This document shows positions 51,300-63,100 of a stretch of DNA of 64,000 nucleotides, piece after piece. The notes under the pieces are model-generated. The model had not been told where the DNA came from. It saw only the letters and a program-made list of their open reading frames with translations, and searched no databases. How positions within the stretch are numbered: position 1 is the first letter of the stretch; each line of letters opens with the position of its first letter. The DNA is from Manis javanica (Eukaryota; Chordata; Mammalia; Pholidota; Manidae): contig NC_133167.1 of the NCBI RefSeq assembly GCF_040802235.1, forward strand, positions 17,476,501-17,540,500, in the 5' to 3' direction. Made by a program: the position numbers and the translations under genes.

Positions 51300-51680
51300 G
51301 GTGGTGGGAGGTGCGCGCCCACGGGGCGGACCACAGAGCCCCCTGGCGGTGCCCCGAGGCCCCGCCCCACGAGGCCAGCCGGCGGGGCGGAGCGCGGAGC
51401 CCAAACCCACCCCGGCCGGCGCGGGCACCACCCAGGCCGGCGCGGGCGGTGCCGGACGGACTCGAAGCGCCCGGAGGCCGGGGACGCACCGTCGGCAGCA
51501 GCCAGGCAAGCCAAGGGGCCGGGGCCGGGGTCGGCGGGAGTTGGGCAGAGCGGGCCGGCGGGGCCTGACCAGGGCTGGGACGGCATTCCCAAACTTTCTC
51601 GGAGTGCCCGCGTGGGGATCTGTCGCCCTCGAGTTGCAGTTTCGCTTTCCCTGTGCGGCTCGGGAGGCCAAGGGGCGCCT
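51300..51680 (+). promoter_or_regulatory. TMBIM1: CpG island, probable TMBIM1 promoter and noncoding first exon
   Basis: A dense CpG and GC block between AT-rich L1 remnants and ordinary intron-like sequence, about 8.4 kb upstream of the TMBIM1 coding start. Because the start exon has a splice acceptor before its ATG, a noncoding first exon must exist upstream; this island is the only good candidate in the window. Its donor could not be identified with confidence. Confidence 0.65.
51335..51349 (-). promoter_or_regulatory. CTCF-like motif, minus orientation, at the TMBIM1 CpG island
   Basis: The minus strand reads CCGCCAGGGGGCTCT, close to the CTCF core CCACCAGGGGGCGCT. It points toward the plus-oriented CTCF-like motif at 32260-32276. 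Confidence 0.45.
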
Positions 51681-54600
51681 CCTTAGCCTTGGGAGCCCAG
51701 CTATCGGGCCAGGGTCTGAGTGCGTCATGTCCCCTTCTTTCTGGCGCGTGTCTGTCCCAGGGCGTGTCCATAGAGCCAGTCTGAGTGGCCAGCTGTGCGT
51801 GGTATGAGGGCTTCCATGGCCCTCACCTGGGAGGAGGGGGAGGGGAGGCGCAGAGAATGACCCTGAGCACCCTGGTGTCAGCCTTGCTGTAGACAGGTGA
51901 ATGAGAACTTGAGCGAGCTGGGAAAAGGTGGGGGTCCTAGCCCACCGTCGCGGTGGAAGCGGCTCACAGCCCAAGTCCTTGGCTGGGGAAGTGGCCACTC
52001 TTGTCACCATAATTTTGCCCCAGCCCACCTGCTTCTAGCCACTGCCCCAGGCTGGGTTCAGAAAGGTACAGGGAAGTACCACCCTCTTGGTCTCTGTGGG
52101 TCAGAGTAAAAACCAAACAGGAAAATGGGAAATGGGAAAACAAGTGGAGACTGGGGAAGGAGCCAGGGAATGGTGGGAGGGCAAGGAGACCAAGGCTGCT
52201 GGGAGATCGGCCTTCATCTTGTGAGTCTGGATCAGCCCCTGTCCTCTGGGCATTGCCACCCCCTCTCACCTTACACCCCTGTGTGGTGTCCATCGGGTGG
52301 GATTCTCCTTTAAGAAACTGGATGTGGGGTGAGTGGGAGTAGGCCTGGGAACTAGGGTCAGAGCCAGATGTCATGGAAGGTCCTTCAGGTGTCCAGTTCT
52401 CTGGGCCTGTGAAATATTCATCTCACTGGTGAGCTTTGGTTTCAAAGCTGGTGCCTGTGGCCTGGCCAGCGGTAGAGGGGGAGCCAGGTGCTTCCCTGGG
52501 GCTGCTTTGTCTGGGATAAAGGGGCAGCCATACTTCCTCTTCACCTGCCTGCTCTCCCCGTCTCTCCAGTCATGAGGACCCAAAAAGAGACTCAGTGTAT
52601 AACTTAGAAAGAAGTGGTGGGACCATATGGTGGCAGGACCCTGGCTTCCTGTCTTCTTGAGCCATGACCTCAAGGCCTCCCTTATAAAAATAAAAATGGG
52701 CACGTCAGAGAGGTAATGATGGGTTACAGCCTAAGTGTGGGGAGAACCTCATGTCATGAGCTGGGGTAATAGCCATCTCAGCCCAGCCTTCTCCAATGGG
52801 AACAGGGCCCTCAGCTGGAAGCCACCTACCTCAGAGCACTTCCATCCCCCAAACTCTCATCCTGGGCCCTTGAGAAAGAGCGGAAGCCCCAGAGAAGGGA
52901 CACACACTTGTATGTCCTCCAAGGGCTGCATCAGGAGGGCCATGCAGCTCTCTGGGAAGAAAGCCTCTGCTAACAATATGGTGAACCCTGGGGCTTTCTC
53001 TTGGGAATGTTGTGGAGGGGATGGCCCTGAGAATCCTCCAACCATAAGATTATAGGATTCTAGGCCAAAACCTAGGTCCTGTTTTGAAGTAGAGAGGATA
53101 TCCAGAAGTCCACAGGCCACTGTGCCAGGTACTTAGAGGGTACTTAATACACTGGCCAGGTAGGAAGGTAAGAATGAGTCCTTATTCTCATATATACTTT
53201 GTATTTTTTTTCCCATCACATAGGGTGATGTTAGGGATTGCCAGCCTCTGGGTTCTATGCTAGTTGGAGATGTCCACCGGCCTTTGGTAATAAATCCCAT
53301 GGTGAAGATTTTAACAGCAGCTGGCTGGGGGAGAAGAGCAAGAATCCTCACAGAGGATCTTGGCATTGAGCTGACTCTCTTGAGAGTGAGGGGGCTTGGC
53401 TGTACTTAATGTGACTCCTGAGGGACTGGGTAAGGACGGGTTTTCAGATATGATGAGTTATAAACCATTCTCAAGGTTGGGTCTATCTGTGAAACAAAGG
53501 CTGAAAAGGCCTGCTCAGCACCCCCAGGATATTTAGGTGCACCCTGATAAAGATGTGGCAGACCTGAAGAAACACTGGGTGAGTTGAAGTTGAACAGATT
53601 CATTTATTGCAGGACTTCTCAGAGGCTTAACATGCCATTGTGTCCTGTGAGTTCCCAGAAGTGGATGTGGGTTGGTTTTCAGACTTAACTGTTTTCAGAG
53701 CTCATCTATTAACATCTCCTGGGGAAATTAATTAAAACACTGGGAAATGCCTGGCTAGGAGATTCGAGCTTTCCACTCTCTGGTTCTGGGTAACTGGTCC
53801 CTCCTCTCCCCCATGTGGGAGATTTGGGGGAAGAGGAAGCCAAAGGAGGTGATATGTCTGGAGTCCCATAACTGGTTATATTGACAGAGTTAGAACTTGA
53901 ACCCAGGTCTCTTGACTTTATGCCTCGTACTCTTTCTTCCCTACAGTAGCACACTGTTTTTCTGCAGGATCTTGGGTAAGTAAGCTCCCAGGAGGTGCTG
54001 GTCAGAGCATCCAGAGGGCAATATGGGGGCAATTTAGGAGGAGAGGGAGCTAGAACCTCCCATGTGCCTCTGCCTCTGTGGACATCTCCAGACCAGTTTC
54101 ATATCAGTAGTGACCCCAGCCTAATTCTTTCAGAAGCAGGTCATGCTGCTCTGAAGCCTTCTGTTCTGGTCTGTTAGTTGATTCAGAATCAGAGACTGTT
54201 AGAGTTGGAATAGTCTTTGGTCTTTTGGTCAGTATACTCGTTTTACGGAGGAGCAAACAGTCCAGAGATGCAGAGTGGCCTACTTTGACTCACACAGTGG
54301 AGTTAAGACCAGAGTCAGAACAAGAACTCAGCCCCCTGCCTCCTAACCCAGGCCTCTGGCATGGATGAACTTTCTACAATGGACTTTGCCCATTTTTCTG
54401 CTATGGGACCTTAGAATTTTTCTCTGAATGTCCATTTTCTCATCTGTGGAGTAGTGATAAGAATATGTGGGGATGAGATGTGCCTTAGTACCAGTACTAA
54501 GTACACAGTACTTACTACTGTAGGTGGTTTTCTTCCTTTCCTGCCCACTACAGGGAAGGGTTAGAATGCCTTCTGCATTGTGAGTTGTTAATCAACCATC

Positions 54601-56929
54601 TACCTCTCTGTCCTAATCTTGAAGTTCAACTGAAAGGCTACAGAAGCTGAAACACAAAGAGGTGGATAAGGGCTGTGTTTCTGCAGCCCCATCCAGCCCA
54701 GTTAATGGCTTCTTTCTCTATCTGCAATCCCAGGCTGTTCTGACCACTGCCTTGGCTGGGGTCTCTGAGATGACCTGCACTGATGACACAGTTCTACTCC
54801 CAGAGAAGGCTGATGGGGCATCTCCAGGGCCTGGTCTTCCCATGCTCTCCAGGGTGGCTTCCCCTTCCTTGGAGACTGGAGCCAGCCATCTCAGTCTCTG
54901 ATCCTCTAGAGAGAGGCCACCCTGGCTAGAGGCCAGGGCTGGGAGGGAAGTGATGGGTTACCAGTCTTATCTATTTCTGAGCAGGCAGCCACAGAGTACT
55001 GGGGAGAAGGGTGGCTTGTTCTGGCTTTTCCTCAGAATGGAAGTTCCCAGCCCATGACCAAGAGGCCTGTTGTAGGCTGGGCAAGAACTTTCTTGGCTCT
55101 GTGGTTTCCTCCTCTGTCAAATGACCAGATGATTTTTGAAGTCCGTGCCAGCTCTGACGATACAGTTTTTAGGTCCTCCTAAGTGTCATGCTATAATTCC
55201 AGAGGCCAGGAAGACAGAAGGATAAGGGCCTTTGGTCTGTGTGCATCAGGCCTGGTGACTAGCCTGACGCTCTGGGTGTATCCTTTTACTCCTGTGCCCT
55301 CGTGGCTAAGTGCTGGGGTAGGAGGGTGAAGTGTTTTCTTGGGTGAGGGGAGAGCAGGAGGGTAGGGGTAGGCACAGGAAAAGGGAGGTAAGGAGACTGT
55401 CACAAGAGATCTGGTCACAGCGGGCCAGGGGCTGGGGCTCCTGTGCCTGCTGGGTGGGGTTTCCTGAGATGTGCACCCTGAGTTATTCTTTCCATTCTGG
55501 CTTTGGGCTTCTGTTCCTGGCAGGGCAGACGGCAGGCTGCCTGGACCAGTCAGCTGCTCCTTTCTGCCCCTCCCTCCAGCACACACCCTCTAGCTGCAAT
55601 GCCAGTAACTCAGGCCTCCTCTCTGGAGGAGCCTTAACCCTTCAGGTGCCCCTAGAGGAGCCTGAGCCTGGGCCTCAGCTGGTGGCCACAGTGTGATGGT
55701 TCCAGGGGAAGGAAATGCTTCCTCAAGGCTGCATCTGAAAACCTCGACAGCCAAGAAGTCCTGCGTTGGAGGCCCCCCCCTTGCCCCACCCTGCTGCTGT
55801 GATGGCTGGGTCTGATGGCTGTGGCCTGTAGGAGGAAGGAGAGGTTCTGGCTCCTTCCTGTTGGGCAGGCGATGGGGGCCATGAGAATGAGGAGCAAACT
55901 TAGGTTTGTAACTCGGCAAGGATGGGCAAGTCTGAATGTCTTGATAACAGGCATTGTGCGGAAGAATGATCTAATAGTGCAAGTTGCCTGCAAGCAGAGC
56001 AGCCTTGCCCCCTGTTGCTGGAGTGTGTTCAGTAGAAGCTGAATGCCCACTGTGTTTAACAAAGAATGTTCAGGCTTCCAGTGGGAACCTTAAAGGTCCT
56101 TTTTAGCCCCTGGAGATTGAGCTCCTCCAGTAACTTCCAGCGGAACTCAGATGACCTGATTCCCTGTGTCTAGTCTTTGGGCATCTCATCATCCCCACTC
56201 TGTCTCTGGGTTTTCCGCCTCCTTTTCCTCTCCTTTCCTTTCTACATTCTTCTCCAGCTCCCATCTTCAGTCATAGCTATGAGAGTAAACACTGACCATT
56301 TTCCCCTTTCCCTACTCCCTAGGCAGATGCCAGCCCCAGACCTCATCCCTAGCTGAGGCCTGGATGATGTGGAAGTGGCAGGGCCCTCATGTAGGTGGGG
56401 CAGCAACCAGGGCACAGGTTCAGAAGCTGCCAATGCTGGCAGCCCTGGGCCTGAGGTTCTTACCTGTCTGGCATTGCTCAGAGGTGAGTGTGGCTGAGCT
56501 CAGCCACTCCCCAGACTGGTCTGGACACTCTCTCCCTCTTCTGTGCCCAGGTCTCTGTACCAGAGAACTCCAGTAGTCCAGGCCCCCGGCCCAGCTTTGT
56601 GACCAAGCGTAGGTCATTCAAATCCCTGCACTGTGGCTGTCTGGGTGGTAAAGTGAGGGGGGTGGCTTGCCTTAGATGGGTGAGTTTCCTTTCAGCTCTG
56701 ATGATTCAGAATCTCTCTCCGACCACCGTCTTCCCCTGGTGGTCATGGAGGGCTGGGGGACTGGGGGATTATGGAGGGGGCTGGAGAAGGTTCAGTGTCC
56801 ACTTGCTACACAAGCTTTCTGTTGTCATTAGAGGGTCTTCAGCAGGAAGCTGTGAGAGGTGATGATAAGTTTGGATAGACAGGGTATCCGAACAGGGGAT
56901 TAGAGCAGGGGGTCTAAGAGCACAGCTCG

Positions 56930-57225
56930 AGTCCATCCAGGATCATCGTGTCTTCATCACGCCCTAGCTAAGTAACCTTGAGCAAGTGACCTACTCCTTT
57001 CAAGCCTCTACTTCCATCATTTGTAAAAAGTGATCATAACATTACCCACCTGTTGGGTTTCTGTAAGGATTAATGAAACAATAAAATAGCCACTCTTACT
57101 GTCTCTCAGGGGTCAGCATGATTCTAACTGCTATATATGTATTTTTCCAACAAGTCTGTGGAGGGTACTGTTACAGTGTTAAGCCCCTTTTCCAGGTGGA
57201 TTAACTGAGGCATAGTGAAACGGTC
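56930..57225 (+). repeat. MIR-family SINE
   Basis: ACCTTGAGCAAGTGACCTAC, then GTTGGGTTTCTGTAAGGATT and, after a junction near 57090, GGTGGATTAACTGAGGCATA; probably two adjacent MIR copies. Confidence 0.55.
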
Positions 57226-58966
57226 AGTTCCGGTCTCTGGTGAACATGGGCTGGTGGTTGAGCCCCTAGAGAACTGGACTGTGCCCTGCTCTGTGGCCAG
57301 CAGGTAGGCTGCTGGTGAACTCTGAAACCAGGGGAGGCAGAGGGAGGGCGAGGGAGTCCCTGTGAGTCAGCAGCCCTTGGAGCTGGACCGGGACCCTGAA
57401 GTCCCCGCAGCCCATCTCAGCCTGACCTTCCTCTCCATGATTCACCCTGCATCCTGTGGCCGCAGCCCCTTTGGTCTGGGAGGGACCTGTTCGCCTGGCT
57501 CAGCTTAGAGGGAAGGAGGGAGAAGCAGCAGCTGGCTGGTCAAAGGGCAGGCCCACATCTTGCCCAGCTCCCATGTATTGCCCAGGCCCCGCGTCTGGGC
57601 GTTTGAGGTAGTTCCCAGATCACAGTCTGTTAGAGCTGGAAATGAGCTCAGAGGTCGTCCGGCCCACCCCACCAAGGTGTATGCTGAGGAGGCCGCACAA
57701 CCTGGTCATGGTGACATCACTATTTGGTGGCCCATCTGGGGCTCCCACCACAGGCCTTTCCCACCAGTTCTCTTGGACTGTGTTCACCCTGGTCACCTGT
57801 ATACCACCACCCAGAAGGTCGATGCTAGATGCCCCCAGGCACTGAGGTGACAGCAATAATGACAGATAACCCTACTCCAAAGGTAGCCTGCCTGGTCCTC
57901 TTCCAGCAAACAGCGCCATTGCCCTGGTGGAGTTGGAAGGGGATTTCTGGAGGGGGTGGGTGGAGGGGTGGAGGGAGAAGGAGCCTCTTGCCTCAGGGCA
58001 GAAGAGCCCAGTTTCTCTTTCTTCCTTTTTAAAAAGTCTGTTAGGGAGATTCACGTATTGTAACTACTTGTGATTATTTTCCTACCTTTACATAAGCCCA
58101 GAACATTTCAAAAACAGTTCATCTCTTGTTTCTTATGCTCGCAACACTCAGTTTTTGGTCTTCCCTTGCTCTCTCCCGCTACCCTGTTCCATCCACTGTG
58201 CTGGACCTTCCCCACCAGCCCACTTTTGCTGCCCTGGTTTGCTGTGTCCCAGCTTCCCTGTCAGGAAGGCCTTCCTGCTTTCTGACCTGACACATTCTTG
58301 CTGTTCTGGTCCATTTACTCTGGGAAGATGGAGAACAGCTTTCCTCAAAATAACCCATTTAGAGACCTGGCCTGTTATTCAATCTCTCCTTCCTGCCACC
58401 TTCCCTTCTCAGAATTATCCCAGTTGTCACCAGAGAGAAGAGAAAGGACAATCCTTTATCTGATCCCTGAACTACGTGGGGTGCCCTAAAAAGAGAAGCT
58501 GGTTCTCTCCTCCTTTCAGCAGAGGTTCTGAATCTGGATCTGGTAGGGGGGGCTTCCTCCCTGTGGGGACCTAAAGGTCTGCCCCTTGGAGATGATCTAG
58601 CAGATGGTAGCCTTGTCCAGGGGCCCAGGCTCAGCCAGGGCTTGTCCCTACCAGGGACACAGGGGCCTTCCAGGGACTTCCTCCTTAGCTCTTCCAAAGC
58701 CTCCATCCCTGCCACCTCAGAGGGGACCACTAGGCCCAGGGGACATTTATTTGGTGTAAGAGGTATAAAAAACACAGCATAATATAGAGAACACATACAT
58801 ACCCAGGACCCTGAAAGCTTCCATTCTGGTTGTGCATTAACCTGCTACTTCTGTGATCCTAGGGAGGCCCTTCACTGTTCTGGGTCTTGGTTCCCTTATT
58901 TGAAATGGGCATTCAGGGCCACACAACCTGGAGGTCCCTCTGATCCCTCCTCCTCCTCATTCCTGA

Positions 58967-58980
58967 GCGCCCCCTAGCTG
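58967..58980 (-). promoter_or_regulatory. CTCF-like motif in TMBIM1 intron 1
   Basis: The minus strand reads CAGCTAGGGGGCGC, a good fit to the CTCF core. It lies in non-repetitive intron sequence 1 kb before the start-codon exon. Confidence 0.4.
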
Positions 58981-59929
58981 TGGAGCTTTTCCTGCTGCAG
59001 ACAAAGTATGGACTGGATCTTGTGACATGCCTCCTCAGCATACTTCCCTCTCTGCTAGTCACAGGCTCTGGGACAGGCAGGAATCACAGGGACACCAGAG
59101 ACCCTGGGGTTCAAAATATGTGTTTCCTCCTCCCAGGGGGCTTCAGGGCCCTGCATGTACTGTCCACCCCCTGGCAAGGCCGTGAAGAGAGTGGTGGCTG
59201 CCATACGCCCATCTGATACACCTCAATTGTTATTTGAAGTAACCAGAAAGTCCTGTCTCAGGCCTGCCCTTCTGTACAGCCTCCCAGCCCCCAGTAGCTG
59301 GCCCCATGCACCCACTTGCCCAAGCCTCTCAGGCGTCTCCTGACTCAGCCACTGTCCACTGTTCATGGATCCCAGCCTGGTGGCTCTGGCTCTGGGGCTG
59401 GCTTGTTGTCCTCCACCTCCTCCCCACCCTTCCCTCTGAGCTTTGGCTCCTCCCCAGCTCTGCCTTTCAGGCCTGGGGCTCCTGCCAGCTAGTGCTGGCG
59501 CTGGGCTGAGCCCTTCAATGGGTCCCAGCTGGTCTGTGACTCACCAGGATGTTTTGCTGGGGGCCGTGGGGCTTCTTCCCTGATCACTGGAAGGTGTTCA
59601 TAAGTGAGCACAGAGGAGTTCCAGCCCCTTGACCCCAACCGGTTCCCTGTCTCTCACACCACTGGTGCCCAGTGACTGTTCTGGGCTCCTGCACCAACCC
59701 CCCATGTTCCTACAGCAGGAAGCTGCACAGTAAGGAGGGCAGTGGGCGATGGAAAGCTAGCGTGAAGGTGGAGGGCAGGGGCTGAGTTGCTGTGGGGAGG
59801 GGCAGGATGGCCTGTGGGCAGTGGATGGCAGGCTGGGATCACTGAGGTCTCCTCTCAGCAGAGGCAGCCTGGCCTGGGGCTGAGCTGGGTCTGGGCATTC
59901 ATGACTGCTTTTCTCATCTCCCATTTCAG

Positions 59930-60171
59930 GTCCCAGCAACTGGGGTCTTCCCTCAGCACTTGAGAGGCCATGTCGAACCCCAGTGCCCCTCCTCCGTATG
60001 AGGACCGCAACCCTCTGTACCCTGGCCCTCCACCCCAGGGGGGCTACGGGCAGCCATCTGTCCTGCCTGGAGGGTACCCTGCCTACCCTGCCTACCCACA
60101 GCCTGGCTACGGTCACCCTGCTGGCTACCCACAGCCTATGCCCCCCATCCACCCGATGCCCATGCACTACG
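59930..60171 (+). CDS. TMBIM1: TMBIM1 first coding exon (40 nt 5' UTR, then ATG at 59970)
   Basis: Acceptor CATTTCAG|GTCCC at 59930, 40 bases of 5' UTR, ATG at 59970, donor CTACG|GTGAGT. Encodes MSNPSAPPPYEDRNPLYP onward to HPMPMHYG, the proline-rich cytosolic tail. Confidence 0.93.
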
Positions 60172-63100
60172 GTGAGTCCCAGAAGGGTAGCTGGGGGTGG
60201 GGGTGGGAGGAGGCAGCACTTGTAACAGGAGGCCACCTCCTTTCCTTCCTTTTCAGCTTCCCTTTTAATCTTTTTTCATCTCTTTAGATCTCTCCTTCCA
60301 TTTCCTCATCTTTGTTACCCAGCATCTAGGCACCCTGCACCCTCACAACCATCCGCTAGTTCCATTTTTCAGCAAGGAGACTGAGTCTGTAAGACATCCC
60401 AGAACATGCACGGCAGAAGAGAAAGTGGGTGGGTGAAGCAATTACTTCAGAGATGTTATCTCAGGAGGCTATTTGCATTTCCCAGTTACCCCACCAGATT
60501 TGCCTCTTCCAGAGGAACTGCTTTTGAAACCCCAAGTACCTTTTTTTTTTTTTTAACGTTCTCCATGCTGACACATTCTCAGTCTTTAAGGTAACATCTG
60601 ATTTTTGCAAACATCCAGAAATCATCTGGATGTTTGATAAACATCATGGCAGGTAAATGCTCTGTTTGGTGAGAAATGAGGTGAAGTTCAAATGCAGTGA
60701 GACTTCCTACTGGCTTGTGGATTTGAGAGCAGTTCCAAAGGAGGCATTCAAGGAATGTTTTTTGAGCCCCGCAGCATCGCTGGAATCCTGGGCCACAGCC
60801 AACTCTCATCTGGTCGTGCGTGTTCTGGTGTGAACACGAGCTCATGGGTTACGTTTACAGCCATGCCTCGTCCTGTGCGCACATGCCCCTGACATGTTTT
60901 TCCTTGAGCCCTGGAGTACATGACAGTCTTCATACTCTTCTCCACCCTCCACACATGCATTGTATTTTTATCATTTCTTTCCATTCTTGAGTTCCTTGCT
61001 CTGACCCCTCCAACTTCTCTGGCCGATACTCCACAAGCCTTACACCTGCCCAGCTTCCTCACTAGATGGGTGACCTCTTGCTGGCACAGACTGTGTACAT
61101 TCATTCCCTGAGCACCTGGGTGTGGAAGGTCTGGGCACCATCACCTAGGAGCCCTCAATAAATGCATGCTGATGGAGAGTTCAAACCTAAGCCCCTCGTG
61201 ACAGGGGCACAGGGCTCCATATGGTGCCCAGGCCAGCTCTGGTCACTCTGAAGGCATCTAGACCTGGTTTGGGTGAGGAGTTCCTGAGTTTCTATCACTT
61301 GTCATGGATGAGCTACCTGAGACTCCATTTGAGATCGTATCATGGAGGCTTTGGGATTGAGACCACAAGTCCCAAGTCCCCAGTTGGTCATATGTGATCT
61401 GTCCCCAGGCCCAGGCCAGGGCTATGATGGAGAGGAGAGAGCAGTGAGTGACAGTTTTGGACCTGGAGAGTGGGACGACAGGAAAGTCCGACATACCTTC
61501 ATCCGCAAGGTGAGAGATGGGCTGGCAGGTGAGGGGGTCTGGGAGGTGAGAGGGGTTCTGGGAGGTGAGAGAGGGGCTGGGCTGGGAGGGAGGTGGGTGT
61601 ACCGGCCCTTGTAGCTGTAGGGATGGGAAGGGGCACTGGTAGCCCTGGGGCACTCATTCCCATGCAAATAGGCTGCTCCTTCCGGGGTCTCACTAGCCCT
61701 GCACTCTCCTCAAAGAGGTTCCCAGCTCCTCTGACCCGTGCTCACCTGTCTTTTGCTCCTCTCTTCCTTGAACTTGTTTTGGTGGGGTAGATTCAATCTT
61801 GGAAAATCTAGGTGGGTTCTGCCTACGGTTGTGCCTCCCCAAATTCCTTTCTCCTGTTAGACTCTAAGCAACTTGAAGCCAGAAATGATCACACTCGTAG
61901 CATCTCTCGACCCTGCAGATGTCAGATGAACTGCTGCAAATGCTGCATGGCTGTGGGGCAGGGGAAGGAGGGAGTGAACTGAGGCCAGATGTAGGACTAG
62001 GAGGAGAGAGGTCGAGAAGCAGCTGGAGGTGGGGGTCAGCTCTAAGGGTGGGTCCTGTATCTTAGGAGGTGGCCTGTAGGCCAGGCTGCAGCTGGGGAGT
62101 GCTCTCAAGTAGAGAGAGTAGATCCTTCAGAGTTAAGAAGGGGCCCCCTGCCCCCCACTAAAAGATGGGAGGGAGACAGTGGCAGGGTCTTTTGAGCTCT
62201 TGGGCCTGGGGCTGGGGAGGGGCCAGGGCTGTGGGGTGCTGACCCGGGCTGCCCACTGGCTGTCTGTTCCAGGTCTACACCATCATCTCCATCCAGCTGC
62301 TCCTCACGGTTGCCATCATCGCCATCTTTACCTTTGTGTGAGTCTCTAGGCCTCTCTGCCCTCCCTTGTGAGCTCTGGGCCACCTGCTGGGAGCGTGGGT
62401 TGGGGTGGGCCCTTTTCTCAAGAGGAACTGGAAGACAAGTCTGGATACTGCTGATCAGAGAGAGAGAGAGCAGCCGGCTACCCCAGGGGGGTAGACAGGC
62501 CCGTGGTGCCATGGTACGACCCCTCTCTGGTCCTCTCCTGCCCCACAGGAGGCCAGTCAGCGAGTTCGTGAGGAGAAACCTGTTTATCTACTACGCGTCC
62601 TAGTGAGTCTGTGCTCCTCTCTGCCTGGCGGGGGGGGGGGGGGGAGCAGTAACTGACCAGTGTTTCTCGGGGGCAGGGATCAAAGTACTTTTGGGGAGGG
62701 GCCCTCCTTGTTGCTAGCTGTGCTGGGGAGCTGGGGTGTGTGAGACCAGAGTGTGGAGTAACAGCATCATGGAGCTCCTAAGAGCAAGGGAGTGGGAACC
62801 TGTGGCAACATGCACCCTGCAGAACCGCCCCATTTCTGTGAGCTTGTCTGCCATGGCCTCCTCTCCAGGTCTTCCCTGGCCAAACCCCATTACAGAGGCT
62901 CTCAGTGCCCCTGGCCTCCTGGGTAGCTTCCCCTCAGATTTGCAAACAGCTCTGCGGGCTCCACCCTGCCAGTCTGGTGAGTGTGCCAGGCTGGGCCTGG
63001 GGGGGTCCCGGGGGCAGATCGGGCCTGTAGACTCCTTCCTCATTTCTCTCCAGCGCTGTCTTCCTGGCCACCTACCTGACTCTCGCCTGCTGCCAGGGAC

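Larger units (their letters stand above)
51681..59929 (+). other. TMBIM1: TMBIM1 intron 1 (approximate)
   Basis: Sequence between the probable promoter island and the start-codon exon acceptor at 59928-59929. It is relatively poor in L1 and holds MIR-type pieces near 54180-54360, 56930-57225, 57625-57665 and 58835-58920. No additional coding exon was recognised. Its exact left boundary depends on the unidentified first-exon donor. Confidence 0.5.

Noticed and set aside
51115-52028. Several open frames of 168-247 codons on both strands around 51.3-51.8 kb
   Set aside because: They overlap one another in the CpG island, have biased Ala/Pro/Arg/Gly composition and resemble no family I know. A noncoding TMBIM1 first exon explains the island better.
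61140-61165. AATAAA at about 61157 as a TMBIM1 polyadenylation signal
   Set aside because: It lies in an early intron within L2-like sequence, and intact coding exons continue downstream.
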